NCBI RefSeq assembly: GCF_035918095.1
Contig: NZ_CP109137.1
Span: 5,520,001 to 5,584,000, forward strand
Length of the DNA stretch: 64,000 bases
From: Streptomyces sp. NBC_01750
GTDB taxonomy: Bacteria; Actinomycetota; Actinomycetes; Streptomycetales; Streptomycetaceae
Reading direction: 5' to 3'
The notes under the pieces are model-generated. The model saw only the letters and a program-made list of their open reading frames with translations. It was not told the origin of the DNA and did no database searches. Below are positions 34,109 to 42,670 of the stretch, piece by piece (the first letter of the stretch is position 1; each line of letters opens with the position of its first letter). The position numbers and the translations under genes were made by a program.

Positions 34109-34441
34109 TCAGTCCACGTACGCGACGCTGACCTTGAGGATCCCGACGTTCGGGTTGTCGGAGCACTTCGCAGCAGAGGTCTGCTCGCTTCGCCGAGGCG
34201 GTCCCCAGACGATCCGCTGGCTTCCGCGGGGGTCGACACAGGTGACTTTCACCCGATGAATGCTCGTCGGCCTCCGGCCTTTGCACCAGGCGTAGCCGGT
34301 GTACGGAGCGCTGTTGGACTTCCAGAGGTTGCACTGGGGCGCCTGAGCGTCCGACTCACCGGCGGACGCGGTGGGTGCCACCGTCAGCGATCCGGCCGCG
34401 ATCACAAAGCCGAGCGCGCCGGTGACGAGTGTCTTCCTCAT
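34109..34441 (-). CDS. Small secreted Cys-containing protein, paralogue 3
   Basis: A 110-residue exported protein. The signal peptide runs MRKTLVTGALGFVIAAGSLT to about TASA. The mature part shares the pattern C-WKSN-PY-G--C, VK--C-DPRGSQ--V-G and AAKCSDNPNVGI-KV with the two genes upstream on the same strand. Four Cys suggest two disulfides. GGGAG precedes ATG 34441. No family is recognised; a small domain released to the medium or cell surface is inferred. Confidence 0.8.
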   Translation of the reverse strand: MRKTLVTGALGFVIAAGSLTVAPTASAGESDAQAPQCNLWKSNSAPYTGYAWCKGRRPTSIHRVKVTCVDPRGSQRIVWGPPRRSEQTSAAKCSDNPNVGILKVSVAYVD

Positions 34442-34452
34442 GCGCCACTCCC

Positions 34453-34791
34453 TCATATGCGGTAGACGTTGGCGCCGACCTTGTAGATGCCGACGTTCGG
34501 GTTGTCCGAACACTTCGCGCTCGAGGTCTGGCCGTTGCCGGCGCCCTTGCCGTATACGGTCCACTGGTGTCCGCGAGGGTCGATACAGATGAGCTTCACC
34601 TGATGGCGCTCGACCAGTGGCAGCATCCCCGTGCAGTTGGAGTAGCCCCGCCAGGGCGCCGTGTTGGACTTCCAGGTGTTGCACGCGGCGTGCTGGGTAC
34701 TTGACTCTCCGGCGGAGGCGCTCGGTGCCATCATCAGCGATCCGGTTACTACCGCTAAGGCGACAGCGGAAATTACTGACTTCCTGTCCAC
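34453..34791 (-). CDS. Small secreted Cys-containing protein, paralogue 2
   Basis: A 112-residue exported protein with signal sequence (VISAVALAVVTGSLMMAPSA then SA). The mature sequence has CNTWKSNTAPWRGYSNCTG, VKLICIDPRGHQWTVYG and SAKCSDNPNVGIYKV. GTG 34791 with AGGAGA just upstream is preferred; GTG 34806 is in frame. It lies 11 bases upstream of paralogue 3, so the two may be one transcript. Confidence 0.8.
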   Translation of the reverse strand: MDRKSVISAVALAVVTGSLMMAPSASAGESSTQHAACNTWKSNTAPWRGYSNCTGMLPLVERHQVKLICIDPRGHQWTVYGKGAGNGQTSSAKCSDNPNVGIYKVGANVYRI

Positions 34792-34864
34792 GATTCTCCT
34801 GTTCACGAAATAGGCAGCGCAAGCAACGGGCTGCCTCCCGAATTTTGATTTCCTGCGCGAACAC

Positions 34865-35191
34865 TCAGTGATCGAAGGCGAACCCGACCTTGTAGATGCC
34901 GACGTTCGGATTGTCTGAGCACTTCGCGGTGGACGTCTGCGCGTTCTTCTTCCACGGGCCGTACACGAGCCATTGTGAGCCGCGGGGGTCGATGCAGGTG
35001 AGCTTCACTCGGAACTTGTCGCTCCAGCCCATTCCGCTGCAGTACGCAGAGCCAGTGTATGGAGGCCTGTTCGACTTCCAGGCGTTGCAGTCGCCGAGTT
35101 GCGCGCTCGCGGAGGCGCCGGGCGCGAGCACGAGTGCACCGGCCGTGAGCGCGAGCGTGACACCGGAGATAATGGAGGCTCTCTTATTCAT
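34865..35191 (-). CDS. Small secreted Cys-containing protein, paralogue 1
   Basis: A 108-residue exported protein with signal peptide (SIISGVTLALTAGALVLAPG then ASASA) and mature sequence CNAWKSNRPPYTGSAYCSG, VKLTCIDPRGSQWLVYGPW and TAKCSDNPNVGIYKV. GGGGGAG precedes ATG 35191. It is the first and closest to consensus of three tandem paralogues; the gap to paralogue 2 is AT-rich. The family appears to have grown by local duplication. Confidence 0.82.
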   Translation of the reverse strand: MNKRASIISGVTLALTAGALVLAPGASASAQLGDCNAWKSNRPPYTGSAYCSGMGWSDKFRVKLTCIDPRGSQWLVYGPWKKNAQTSTAKCSDNPNVGIYKVGFAFDH

Positions 35192-35656
35192 GGCTCCCCC
35201 TGTCCATGACGAATGATGATTCACGCACGGGTAATCACTGAAAAGTCGAACTGTCTCCGGAATGTCCGATTTGACAGCTGCCGCTGCCTTGCTTCCAGAT
35301 GTGGACAGATCTGAGAATTAGCCCCGTTGACGTGATCGCGTGGTCGTTCGATTTCTATCAGTGAATTCGCAGGCGGGGCAAGCGGGTTCGGGAAGTGTCC
35401 TGTAGCCAAGAAAGTGGATGACTGAATTCCATTCCCTCGGATGCTGGCGAGCGGGTCGTTACTCGGATATCGACACGCCGAACCGCTGTGCACGCTCCGT
35501 GTTGAGCTCGCTACCCTATGTTGAGTGGGTGGCTTGTTCGCGACGATCCGATAACGACTGATGAACGTGTCTTTAACTGACATCTACGCGCGTTACGATC
35601 GCCCCGAAATCAGCGCCGGAAGTGGCGCTTCGGCCAGTCCTGAAGGGACCCTCCTC
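35192..35656. other. AT-richer intergenic region with no supported gene
   Basis: This 465-base region between the secreted paralogues and the nucleoside binding protein is noticeably less GC-rich than the window. A 120-residue open frame on the minus strand (35221-35583) lacks a ribosome site, signal peptide and typical codon bias, and I do not call it. The promoter and the first CTACGCGCGT operator of the nucleoside lipoprotein are at its right end. Confidence 0.6.
35584..35599 (+). promoter_or_regulatory. Nucleoside-regulon palindrome 1 and -10 hexamer
   Basis: CTACGCGCGTTA at 35584-35595 matches 10 of 12 positions of the palindrome CTACGCGCGTAG found at four other sites in this window. 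TACGAT at 35594-35599 fits a -10 hexamer overlapping its right arm. The target is the nucleoside-binding lipoprotein gene. Confidence 0.65.
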
Positions 35657-36697
35657 GTGCGCCGGGTATCCAAGATCACCGCCGCGTGTGCTGTCACCGC
35701 GGCTCTCGCTCTCACCGCCACCGCCTGCGGCGAGTCGTCCACCGAGTCGACCAGCTCGGGCAAGGACACGCTGAAGATCGGCATGGCCTTCGATGTCGGC
35801 GGCCGTGGCGACAACTCCTTCAACGACTCCGCAGCCCGCGGTCTCGACAAGGCCAAGGCCGAGTTCAATGCCGAGACCAAGGAGCTCACCGCCAAGAACG
35901 GGGAGACCCCCGCCGACCGTGAGCAGCGGCTCGCCTCGCTTGCCGAGGGCGGCTACAACCCCGTCATCGGCGTCGGCTTCGCGTACAAGGACGCGATCGA
36001 CGCGGTCTCCGCCAAGTACCCGAAGACCAACTTTGGCCTGATCGACTCCGTCTCCGACCAGAAGAACGTCGACTCGATCGTCTTCACCGAGGAGCAGGGC
36101 TCCTACCTCGCCGGTGTTGCTGCCGCCCTCAAGTCCAAGGACGGCAAGGTCGGCTTCATCGGTGGTGTCGATCTCCCGCTGATCAAGAAGTTCGCGGCGG
36201 GCTTCGAGCAGGGTGTCAAGGACACCAACCCGAAGGCCTCCGTGCAGATCCAGTACCTCACCACCGGTACGGACCTCTCCGGTTTCGGTGCCCCCGACAA
36301 GGGCAAGGCTGCCGCCAAGGGCATGCTCGACAAGGGCATCGACGTCATCTATGCGGCGGCGGGCGGATCCGGTGCGGGCTCCATCGAGGCCGTGGCGTCC
36401 CAGCCGGGCGCCTGGTCGATCGGCGTGGACTCGGACCAGGCCAAGGACCCGGCCCTGAAGAAGTACGCCTCGACGATCATGACCTCGGTCGTCAAGAACG
36501 TCGACACCGGCGTCTTCGACTTGGTCAAGTCCGTCAAGGACGGCAAGCCCCTGACCGGCGTGCATGCGTACTCGCTCGCCGAGAGCGGCGTCAGTCTGAC
36601 CACCACCGGTGGCCACATCGATGACATCAAGAGCAAGCTCGACGAGGCCAAGAAGAAGATCGTGGACGGCACCATCAAGGTGAAGACCACTACCTGA
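35657..36697 (+). CDS. BMP/PnrA family nucleoside-binding lipoprotein of ABC importer
   Basis: A 346-residue extracellular receptor. The signal peptide ends in lipobox TATAC. The mature protein has the BMP fold: LKIGMAFDVGGRGDNSFNDS at the start of lobe 1, GVGFAYKDAIDAVSAKYPKT, VGFIGGVDLPLIKKFAAGFE in the hinge region, and AAGGSGAGSIEAV and IGVDSDQAKDPA in lobe 2. PnrA/BmpA homologues bind purine and pyrimidine nucleosides. GTG 35657 follows GAAGGGA. It precedes the ABC ATPase and permease genes but has its own promoter and a following hairpin, consistent with higher expression of the receptor. Confidence 0.92.
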   Translation: MRRVSKITAACAVTAALALTATACGESSTESTSSGKDTLKIGMAFDVGGRGDNSFNDSAARGLDKAKAEFNAETKELTAKNGETPADREQRLASLAEGGYNPVIGVGFAYKDAIDAVSAKYPKTNFGLIDSVSDQKNVDSIVFTEEQGSYLAGVAAALKSKDGKVGFIGGVDLPLIKKFAAGFEQGVKDTNPKASVQIQYLTTGTDLSGFGAPDKGKAAAKGMLDKGIDVIYAAAGGSGAGSIEAVASQPGAWSIGVDSDQAKDPALKKYASTIMTSVVKNVDTGVFDLVKSVKDGKPLTGVHAYSLAESGVSLTTTGGHIDDIKSKLDEAKKKIVDGTIKVKTTT

Positions 36698-36710
36698 TCC
36701 ATCGTGTGAT

Positions 36711-36751
36711 CGGGGCCCGGCGAGCGGCTTCGGCTGTCTCTCCGGGCCCCG
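36711..36751 (+). terminator. Stem-loop after the binding protein gene
   Basis: CGGGGCCCGG (36711-36720) pairs with CCGGGCCCCG (36742-36751). It can attenuate readthrough from the lipoprotein gene into the ABC genes, which have their own promoter downstream. Confidence 0.65.
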
Positions 36752-36816
36752 ACGCGCGCGGCCCCGGTCCCGGTCTCGGCCGAGTATTCGAGTCCAGCGT
36801 CGATTTGTTGTCGATG

Positions 36817-36831
36817 CTACGCGCGTAACAT
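36817..36831 (+). promoter_or_regulatory. Nucleoside-regulon palindrome 2 and -10 hexamer
   Basis: CTACGCGCGTAA at 36817-36828 (11 of 12 to the palindrome) overlaps TAACAT at 36826-36831, a -10 hexamer. It lies 73 bases upstream of the apparent ATC start of the ABC ATPase gene. Confidence 0.7.
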
Positions 36832-36903
36832 CCCTTTGTACGCGGTATTTTTCGCGCCATCCACCGCCTTCGCTCCCCCCGCTCCTGCCAAGGAGAGTGC
36901 GCC

Positions 36904-38478
36904 ATCAAAGCGTCCAGCAGTCCCCATGCCGTAGAGCTCCGCGGCATCACCAAGCGATTCCCCGGAGTCGTGGCCAACCACGACATCGACATCACCGTGC
37001 GCCGCGGCACCGTCCACGCCCTCGTGGGCGAGAACGGCGCCGGCAAGTCCACTCTGATGAAGATCCTTTACGGCATGCAGAAGCCGGACGAGGGCACTAT
37101 CGCGGTGGACGGCGAGCAGGTCTCGTTCCATGACCCCGGCGACGCCATCGCCCGCGGCATCGGCATGGTGCACCAGCACTTCATGCTCGCGGACTACCTC
37201 ACGGTTCTCGAGAACGTCGTCCTCGGCTCCGAAAAGCTGTACGGCATCGGCGACAAGGCTCGCGCCAAGATCAAGGAGATCTCGGACGCGTACGGCCTCG
37301 GCGTCCGCCCGGACGTCCTCGTCGAGGACCTCGGTGTCGCCGACCGCCAGCGCGTCGAGATCCTCAAGGTCCTCTACCGCGGCGCCCGCACCCTCATCCT
37401 CGACGAGCCGACCGCCGTGCTCGTCCCGCAGGAGGTCGACGCGCTCTTCGACAACCTGCGCGAGCTCAAGGCCGAGGGGCTGACCGTCATCTTCATCTCC
37501 CACAAGCTGGGCGAGGTACTGACGGTCGCCGACGAGATCACCGTCATCCGGCGCGGTACGACGGTCGGCAACGCCGACCCGAAGACCGTCACCACCAAGC
37601 AGCTCGCCGAGCTGATGGTCGGCGCCGAGCTGCCCTCGCCGGAGACCCGCGAGTCGACTGTCACTGATGTGCCCATGCTCCAGGTCCAGGACCTGCGGCT
37701 GACCGCCACCGACCCCGATGGTGTCGTCCGCGCGGTGCTCGACGGCATCACCTTCACCATCCACAAGGGTGAGGTGCTGGGCATCGCCGGTGTCGAGGGC
37801 AACGGCCAGTCCGAATTGGTCGAGGCGATCATGGGCATGCGCCACCCGGACACCGGTGCGGTATCCCTGGACGGCGCCGACATCTCGCGGACGCCGACCC
37901 GCAAGCGGCGCGAGGACGGGATGGCCGTCATCCCCGAGGACCGCCACCGGCACGGACTGCTGCTGGAAGCCCCGCTGTGGGAGAACCGCATCCTCGGCCA
38001 CGTCACCGAGAAGCCCAACAGCAAGGGCCCGTTCCTCGACCTCAAGGCGGCCCGCGCCGACACCGCGCGGATCGTGCGCGAGTACGACGTCCGCACCCCC
38101 GGCATCGAGGTCACCGCGGCCTCTCTCTCCGGCGGCAACCAGCAGAAGCTGATCGTCGGCCGCGAGATGAGCCACAACCCCAAGCTGCTGATCGCAGCGC
38201 ACCCCACCCGGGGCGTGGACGTCGGTGCGCAGGCGCAGATCTGGGACCAGATCCGCGAGGCGCGCCGCGAGGGCCTTGCGGTGCTGCTCATCTCCGCCGA
38301 CCTGGACGAGCTCATCGGGCTGTCCGACACCCTGCGGGTGATGTACCGCGGCCGGCTGGTCGCGGACGCCGACCCCGCGGCGATCACCCCCGAGGAGCTG
38401 GGCTCGGCCATGACCGGCGCGGCTACCGGCCACCTCGAGCACCCTGAAGACAGCGCCCCGGAGGACGAGGCCCGATGA
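36904..38478 (+). CDS. Nucleoside ABC transporter ATPase (two fused ATPase domains), apparent ATC start
   Basis: About 524 residues with two ABC domains, as in BmpB/NupA/RbsA-type importers. Domain 1 has VELRGITKRFPGVVANHDID (A-loop region), GENGAGKSTL (Walker A) and TLILDEPTAV (Walker B). Domain 2 has a degenerate Walker A (GVEGNGQSEL), signature LSGGNQQK and a modified Walker B (LLIAAHPTRGVD). The coding pattern extends upstream of GTG 36970, and the residues there are needed for the first strand and A-loop. Between the in-frame TAA at 36826 and GTG 36970 there is no ATG, GTG or TTG. AAGGAGAG at 36890-36897 points to ATC 36904 as start. Its stop overlaps the next ATG (ATGA). Confidence 0.88.
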   Translation: MKASSSPHAVELRGITKRFPGVVANHDIDITVRRGTVHALVGENGAGKSTLMKILYGMQKPDEGTIAVDGEQVSFHDPGDAIARGIGMVHQHFMLADYLTVLENVVLGSEKLYGIGDKARAKIKEISDAYGLGVRPDVLVEDLGVADRQRVEILKVLYRGARTLILDEPTAVLVPQEVDALFDNLRELKAEGLTVIFISHKLGEVLTVADEITVIRRGTTVGNADPKTVTTKQLAELMVGAELPSPETRESTVTDVPMLQVQDLRLTATDPDGVVRAVLDGITFTIHKGEVLGIAGVEGNGQSELVEAIMGMRHPDTGAVSLDGADISRTPTRKRREDGMAVIPEDRHRHGLLLEAPLWENRILGHVTEKPNSKGPFLDLKAARADTARIVREYDVRTPGIEVTAASLSGGNQQKLIVGREMSHNPKLLIAAHPTRGVDVGAQAQIWDQIREARREGLAVLLISADLDELIGLSDTLRVMYRGRLVADADPAAITPEELGSAMTGAATGHLEHPEDSAPEDEAR

Positions 38479-39587
38479 AGAAGTTCGACAAGGAGCGAGT
38501 GCTCCTCGGGCTGGCGGCTCCGCTGCTCGCGATCGTGGCCGCGTTCCTGGTCTCGGCGCTGGTGCTGGCGGCCACCGGCAAGGAGCCGTTCAGTGCCTTC
38601 GGCATCATGTTCGACTATGGCGTGAAGTCGGACAGCCAGGTCTACATTCTCAACAAGGCGACGACGTACTACCTGGCGGGTCTCGCGGTAGCCATCGGCT
38701 TCCGGATGAACCTGTTCAACATCGGCGTCGACGGCCAGTACCGGCTCGCCGCGTTCTTCGCCGCTGCAGTCGGAGGCGCGCTGACGCTGCCCGGCGCCCT
38801 GCAGATCCCGCTGATCATCATCACCGCGATGATCGTCGGTGCCATGTGGGCTGGTATCGCCGGTGTCCTCAAGGTCACCCGGGGCGTCAGTGAGGTCGTC
38901 TCGACGATCATGCTCAACATGATCGCGACGGCCATCATCGGCTATCTGCTCCAGCCCGGCCGCCTCGGCCACCTGGATGTCGCGGGGACGAAGGTGTCCA
39001 CCACGCCGCTCCCCGAGTCCTCCCACTTCTTCGAGTTCCCGACGACGCCGGAACCGATCTGGGGCTTCATCGTCGTCGCGGTCGTGGCCGGCATTGGGTA
39101 CTGGTTCACACTCTCCCGCACCCGTTTCGGCTTCGACCTGCGCACCGTCGGCCAGTCCGGCTCCGCCGCCGAGGCGAGCGGTGTGAACGTCAAGAAGATG
39201 GTCGTCACCTCCATGCTGATCTCCGGTGCCATGGCCGGTCTGATCGGTATGCCGACGCTGCTGAACGACTCGTACGAGTACAGCGGCGACTTCCCCGTCG
39301 GTATCGGCTTCACCGGTATCGCCATCGCCCTCCTCGGCCGCAACCACCCCATCGGCATCGCCCTCGGCGCCATCCTCTGGGGCTTCCTGGAGCGCGGCTC
39401 CGGAAAGCTCGAGTTCGAGGGCTACGACAAGGAGATCGTCGGCGTCATCCAGGGCGTCATCGTGCTCTGCGTCGTCATCGCCTACGAAGTGGTGCGCCGC
39501 TACGGCCTCAAGCGCCAGCAGCGGCAGGTCGGCGAGAAGCTCGCCGACCAGGCCCGTAACTCCGACAACCAGGAGGTGTCGGCGTGA
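38475..39587 (+). CDS. Nucleoside ABC transporter permease 1
   Basis: A 370-residue membrane permease of the BPD_transp_2 family. Segments such as PLLAIVAAFLVSALVLAATG, YYLAGLAVAIGFRMNLFNIG (the RMNLFNIGVDGQ motif is typical), VSEVVSTIMLNMIATAIIGY and GIGFTGIAIALLGRNHPIGI form the channel. The ATG overlaps the ATPase stop and the end overlaps the second permease (GTGA), giving a tightly coupled operon. Confidence 0.93.
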   Translation: MKKFDKERVLLGLAAPLLAIVAAFLVSALVLAATGKEPFSAFGIMFDYGVKSDSQVYILNKATTYYLAGLAVAIGFRMNLFNIGVDGQYRLAAFFAAAVGGALTLPGALQIPLIIITAMIVGAMWAGIAGVLKVTRGVSEVVSTIMLNMIATAIIGYLLQPGRLGHLDVAGTKVSTTPLPESSHFFEFPTTPEPIWGFIVVAVVAGIGYWFTLSRTRFGFDLRTVGQSGSAAEASGVNVKKMVVTSMLISGAMAGLIGMPTLLNDSYEYSGDFPVGIGFTGIAIALLGRNHPIGIALGAILWGFLERGSGKLEFEGYDKEIVGVIQGVIVLCVVIAYEVVRRYGLKRQQRQVGEKLADQARNSDNQEVSA

Positions 39588-40873
39588 CCGCCACGGCGAC
39601 TTCCACCCCGCCGCCCGCGGCCCCCAAGGTCTCCGGCGGCAAGGGCGGCCGCTCCCGCCTCTCATTCCCTGTCATCCTGCTGATCGTCGCGGGCTCGCTC
39701 ATCGCGCTGTCCGCCGTACGCGCCATCACCGGAGCGCAGGACCTCACCTCGGCGGGCCAGATCAGCGCCGCGCTCTCGATGGCCGTGCCGATCGGTCTGG
39801 CCGGTCTCGGCGGTCTGTGGGCCGAGCGGGCCGGTGTGGTCAACATCGGCCTCGAAGGAATGATGATCCTCGGCACCTTCTTCGGTGCCTGGGCCGGTTG
39901 GCAGACCAACCCGTGGATCGGCGTTCTCGCCGGTGTACTGGGCGGCATGGCTGGTGGTCTGCTGCACGCCGTCGCCACTGTCACCTTCGGTGTCGACCAC
40001 ATCATCTCCGGTATCGCGATCAACATCCTGGCAGTCGGCTTCACGACGTACTTCGCCAAGCTGTGGTTCAACTCCGGTGAGGCCGCGGCGAAGGGCGGCA
40101 GCCCCAAGCAGTCCCCGCCGGCCGAGGAGATCCCTTCGGTGACCGTTCCGGGGCTCTCCGACTGGCTCGTCTCGATCGAGAAGCACCACTGGTTCTTCGT
40201 GTCGGACCTCGCGGGCATCCTCGGCGGCCTGGTCAGCAACCTGTCGCTGCTGACGATCCTGGCCGTGGTGCTCTTCTTCGCCACCTTCCTGGTGCTGTGG
40301 AAGACCTCGTTCGGTCTGCGGCTGCGCTCCTGCGGCGAGAACCCGATCGCGTCGGAGTCGCTGGGCGTCAACGTCTACAAGTACAAGTACATCGCGGTGA
40401 TCGTCTCCGGCGGGATGGCCGGACTCGGCGGTGCCTTCCTCTCCCTGGTCACCTCGCACATCTACAACGAGGGCCAGACCGGAGGGCGCGGCTACATCGG
40501 CCTCGCGGCGATGATCTTCGGTAACTGGCGGCCCGGTGGACTCGCCATGGGTGCGGGCCTGTTCGGCTTCGCCGACGCGCTCCAGCTGCGTGCCGGCGGC
40601 CAGTCCGTCCACGCGCTGCTTCTGCTGCTCGCGGTGCTGCTCGCGGGCCTCGCGCTGTGGAAGCTCTACCGCAAGGCTTACCTTACGGCTGTGATCAGCG
40701 CGGTCATCGCCGCCGGTGTGCTGGTCTGGTACCTCGGCACGGACACGGTGCCCACCGAGTTCGTAAGCGCCACTCCGTACGTCGTGACACTGCTCGTCCT
40801 CTCGATCTCCGCGCAGCGGCTGCGGATGCCGAAGGCGGACGGTATGCGCTACCGGAAGGGCCAGGGCAAGTGA
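39584..40873 (+). CDS. Nucleoside ABC transporter permease 2
   Basis: A 429-residue membrane permease that pairs with permease 1. The conserved stretch AERAGVVNIGLEGMMILGTF, then VDHIISGIAINILAVGFTTY and GGRGYIGLAAMIFGNWRPGG, are BPD_transp_2 signatures of purine/pyrimidine importers. About ten hydrophobic segments are visible. AGGAGG lies 7 bases before GTG 39584. The stop overlaps the GTG of cdd, linking uptake to cytidine breakdown. Confidence 0.93.
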   Translation: MTATATSTPPPAAPKVSGGKGGRSRLSFPVILLIVAGSLIALSAVRAITGAQDLTSAGQISAALSMAVPIGLAGLGGLWAERAGVVNIGLEGMMILGTFFGAWAGWQTNPWIGVLAGVLGGMAGGLLHAVATVTFGVDHIISGIAINILAVGFTTYFAKLWFNSGEAAAKGGSPKQSPPAEEIPSVTVPGLSDWLVSIEKHHWFFVSDLAGILGGLVSNLSLLTILAVVLFFATFLVLWKTSFGLRLRSCGENPIASESLGVNVYKYKYIAVIVSGGMAGLGGAFLSLVTSHIYNEGQTGGRGYIGLAAMIFGNWRPGGLAMGAGLFGFADALQLRAGGQSVHALLLLLAVLLAGLALWKLYRKAYLTAVISAVIAAGVLVWYLGTDTVPTEFVSATPYVVTLLVLSISAQRLRMPKADGMRYRKGQGK

Positions 40874-41259
40874 CGCCCGTCGACTGGGACGCTCTGCGCG
40901 AGCGGGCGCGTGAGGCCATGTCGCACGCGTACGCCCCGTACTCGGGCTACCGGGTCGGCGTGGCCGCGCTCGTCGACGACGGCCGCACGGTCGTCGGCTG
41001 CAACGTCGAGAACGCCTCGTACGGGCTCAGCCTGTGCGCCGAGTGCGGTCTGGTCTCCCAGCTGCAGGCGACGGGCGGCGGCCGGCTGACCCACTTCACC
41101 TGCGTGGACGGCCGGGGCGAGTCGCTGGTGCCGTGCGGCAGATGCCGTCAGCTGCTGTACGAATTCGGCGGTCCCGAGCTGCTTCTGGAGACCCCGGGAG
41201 GGGTGCTCCCGCTGTCCGAGATGCTGCCGCAGGCCTTCGGGCCCGGGCATCTGCGCTGA
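40870..41259 (+). CDS. cdd: Cytidine deaminase
   Basis: A 129-residue short, probably tetrameric, zinc enzyme converting cytidine and deoxycytidine to uridine and deoxyuridine. Zinc and proton-transfer residues are in CNVENASYGLSLCAECGL (Cys-Ala-Glu) and VPCGRCRQLLYEF (Cys-x-x-Cys). GTG 40870 overlaps the permease stop (GTGA). It is the last gene before a strong terminator. Its product feeds the thymidine phosphorylase encoded next. Confidence 0.94.
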   Translation: MTPVDWDALRERAREAMSHAYAPYSGYRVGVAALVDDGRTVVGCNVENASYGLSLCAECGLVSQLQATGGGRLTHFTCVDGRGESLVPCGRCRQLLYEFGGPELLLETPGGVLPLSEMLPQAFGPGHLR

Positions 41260-41263
41260 CACC

Positions 41264-41294
41264 GCGGCCCTCCCGCCCGTAGCGGGAGGGCCGC
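41264..41294 (+). terminator. Strong terminator after cdd
   Basis: GCGGCCCTCCCGC (41264-41276) pairs perfectly with GCGGGAGGGCCGC (41282-41294) over a 5-base loop. It ends the ABC-cdd operon before the deoA promoter. Confidence 0.85.
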
Positions 41295-41318
41295 TCCGCA
41301 CTCATATTTTCCCGACTT

Positions 41319-41335
41319 CTCTATGCGCGTAGAGT
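41319..41335 (+). promoter_or_regulatory. Nucleoside-regulon palindrome 3 and -10 hexamer (deoA)
   Basis: CTCTATGCGCGTAGAG (41319-41334) is a near-perfect palindrome related to CTACGCGCGTAG and overlaps TAGAGT (41330-41335), a -10 hexamer 36 bases before the deoA start. Confidence 0.72.
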
Positions 41336-41370
41336 CGCGTGTACGCACTTCATTTGCCGGAAGGAATCCC

Positions 41371-42648
41371 ATGGACGCCATCTCCGTCATCCGCACCAAG
41401 CGGGACCGGGGCGAGCTGAGCCCGGAGCAGATCGACTGGGTCATCGACGCCTACACACGCGGTGAGGTCGCCGACGAGCAGATGTCGGCGCTGGCGATGG
41501 CCATCCTGCTGAACGGCATGAACCGTGCGGAGATCGCCCGCTGGACGGCCGCGATGATCGCGTCCGGCGAGCGCATGAACTTCGACGCGCTGTCCCGCCC
41601 GACCGCCGACAAGCACTCCACGGGCGGCGTCGGCGACAAGATCACGCTGCCGCTCGCGCCGCTGGTCGCCGCGTGCGGCGCGGCCGTCCCGCAGCTGAGC
41701 GGCCGCGGCCTCGGCCACACCGGCGGCACGCTCGACAAGCTCGAGTCCATCCCCGGCTGGCGGGCGCTGCTCTCCAACGCCGAGATGCTGGACGTCCTGG
41801 ACTCCACCGGCGCCGTGATCTGCGCGGCGGGCGACGGACTCGCCCCGGCGGACAAGAAGCTGTACGCGCTCCGCGATGTCACCGGCACCGTCGAGGCCAT
41901 CCCGCTCATCGCCTCGTCGATCATGTCGAAGAAGATCGCCGAAGGCACGGGCTCGCTGGTCCTGGATGTGAAGGTCGGCTCCGGCGCCTTTATGAAGAAC
42001 ATCGAGGACGCCCGCGAACTCGCCTCCACCATGGTGGGACTCGGCACCGACCACGGTGTGAAGACCGTCGCGCTGCTCACCGACATGTCCACCCCGCTCG
42101 GCCTCACCGCCGGCAACGCTCTCGAGGTCCGCGAGTCCGTCGAGGTGCTGGCGGGCGGCGGCCCCGCCGATGTCGTCGAGCTGACCCTCGCGCTGGCCCA
42201 CGAGATGCTCGAGGCGGCCGGCATCAAGGACGCGGACCCGGAGAAGGCCCTGGCCGACGGTTCGGCGATGGACCACTGGCGCCGCATGATCGCGGCCCAG
42301 GGCGGCGACCCCGACGCCGCACTGCCCGTCGCCCGTGAGCAGCACGTGGTGACGGCGCCTTCCTCCGGCGTCCTCACCCGCCTGGACGCGTACGACATCG
42401 GCGTCGCGGCCTGGCGCCTGGGCGCGGGCCGCGCCCGCAAGGAGGACCCGGTCCAGGAGGGCGCGGGCATCGAGCTGCACGCCAAGCCGGGCGAGACGGT
42501 GACGGCCGGCCAGCCTCTGCTCACCCTGCACACGGAGACTCCGGAGAAGTTCGCCTACGCGCTGGACTCGCTGACCTCGGCGTACGACATCGCCCCGGCG
42601 GGCACGGAGTTCACCGCGAACCCGATCGTGCTGGACCGCATCGCCTGA
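41371..42648 (+). CDS. deoA: Thymidine/pyrimidine-nucleoside phosphorylase
   Basis: A 425-residue enzyme splitting thymidine or deoxyuridine with phosphate into base and 2-deoxyribose-1-phosphate. The signature GRGLGHTGGTLDKLESIPGW, phosphate-site residues in DKHSTGGVGDK, LVLDVKVGSGAFMK and the C-terminal PYNP domain (GAGIELHAKPGETV) are all present. GGAAGGA precedes ATG 41371. It is transcribed from its own operator-bearing promoter. It links the importer/cdd operon with deoC at the other end of the window. Confidence 0.96.
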   Translation: MDAISVIRTKRDRGELSPEQIDWVIDAYTRGEVADEQMSALAMAILLNGMNRAEIARWTAAMIASGERMNFDALSRPTADKHSTGGVGDKITLPLAPLVAACGAAVPQLSGRGLGHTGGTLDKLESIPGWRALLSNAEMLDVLDSTGAVICAAGDGLAPADKKLYALRDVTGTVEAIPLIASSIMSKKIAEGTGSLVLDVKVGSGAFMKNIEDARELASTMVGLGTDHGVKTVALLTDMSTPLGLTAGNALEVRESVEVLAGGGPADVVELTLALAHEMLEAAGIKDADPEKALADGSAMDHWRRMIAAQGGDPDAALPVAREQHVVTAPSSGVLTRLDAYDIGVAAWRLGAGRARKEDPVQEGAGIELHAKPGETVTAGQPLLTLHTETPEKFAYALDSLTSAYDIAPAGTEFTANPIVLDRIA

Positions 42649-42670
42649 CGTTGTTGCCCCCGGGGCGGCC

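Noticed and set aside
35221..35583. 120-codon minus-strand frame in the AT-richer gap
   Set aside because: No ribosome site, poor codon bias and no motif; it overlaps the operator and promoter of the binding protein gene.
34109..35656. Genomic island with integration site
   Set aside because: The region is AT-richer and holds tandem paralogues, but I find no integrase, tRNA end or flanking direct repeats, so transfer is not supported.
36970..38478. GTG 36970 as start of the ABC ATPase
   Set aside because: It would remove the first strand and A-loop of the first ATPase domain and has no ribosome site; AAGGAGAG upstream points to ATC 36904.
37374..39665. 763-codon minus-strand frame opposite the nucleoside ABC genes
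   Set aside because: Antisense shadow of three certain transporter genes.
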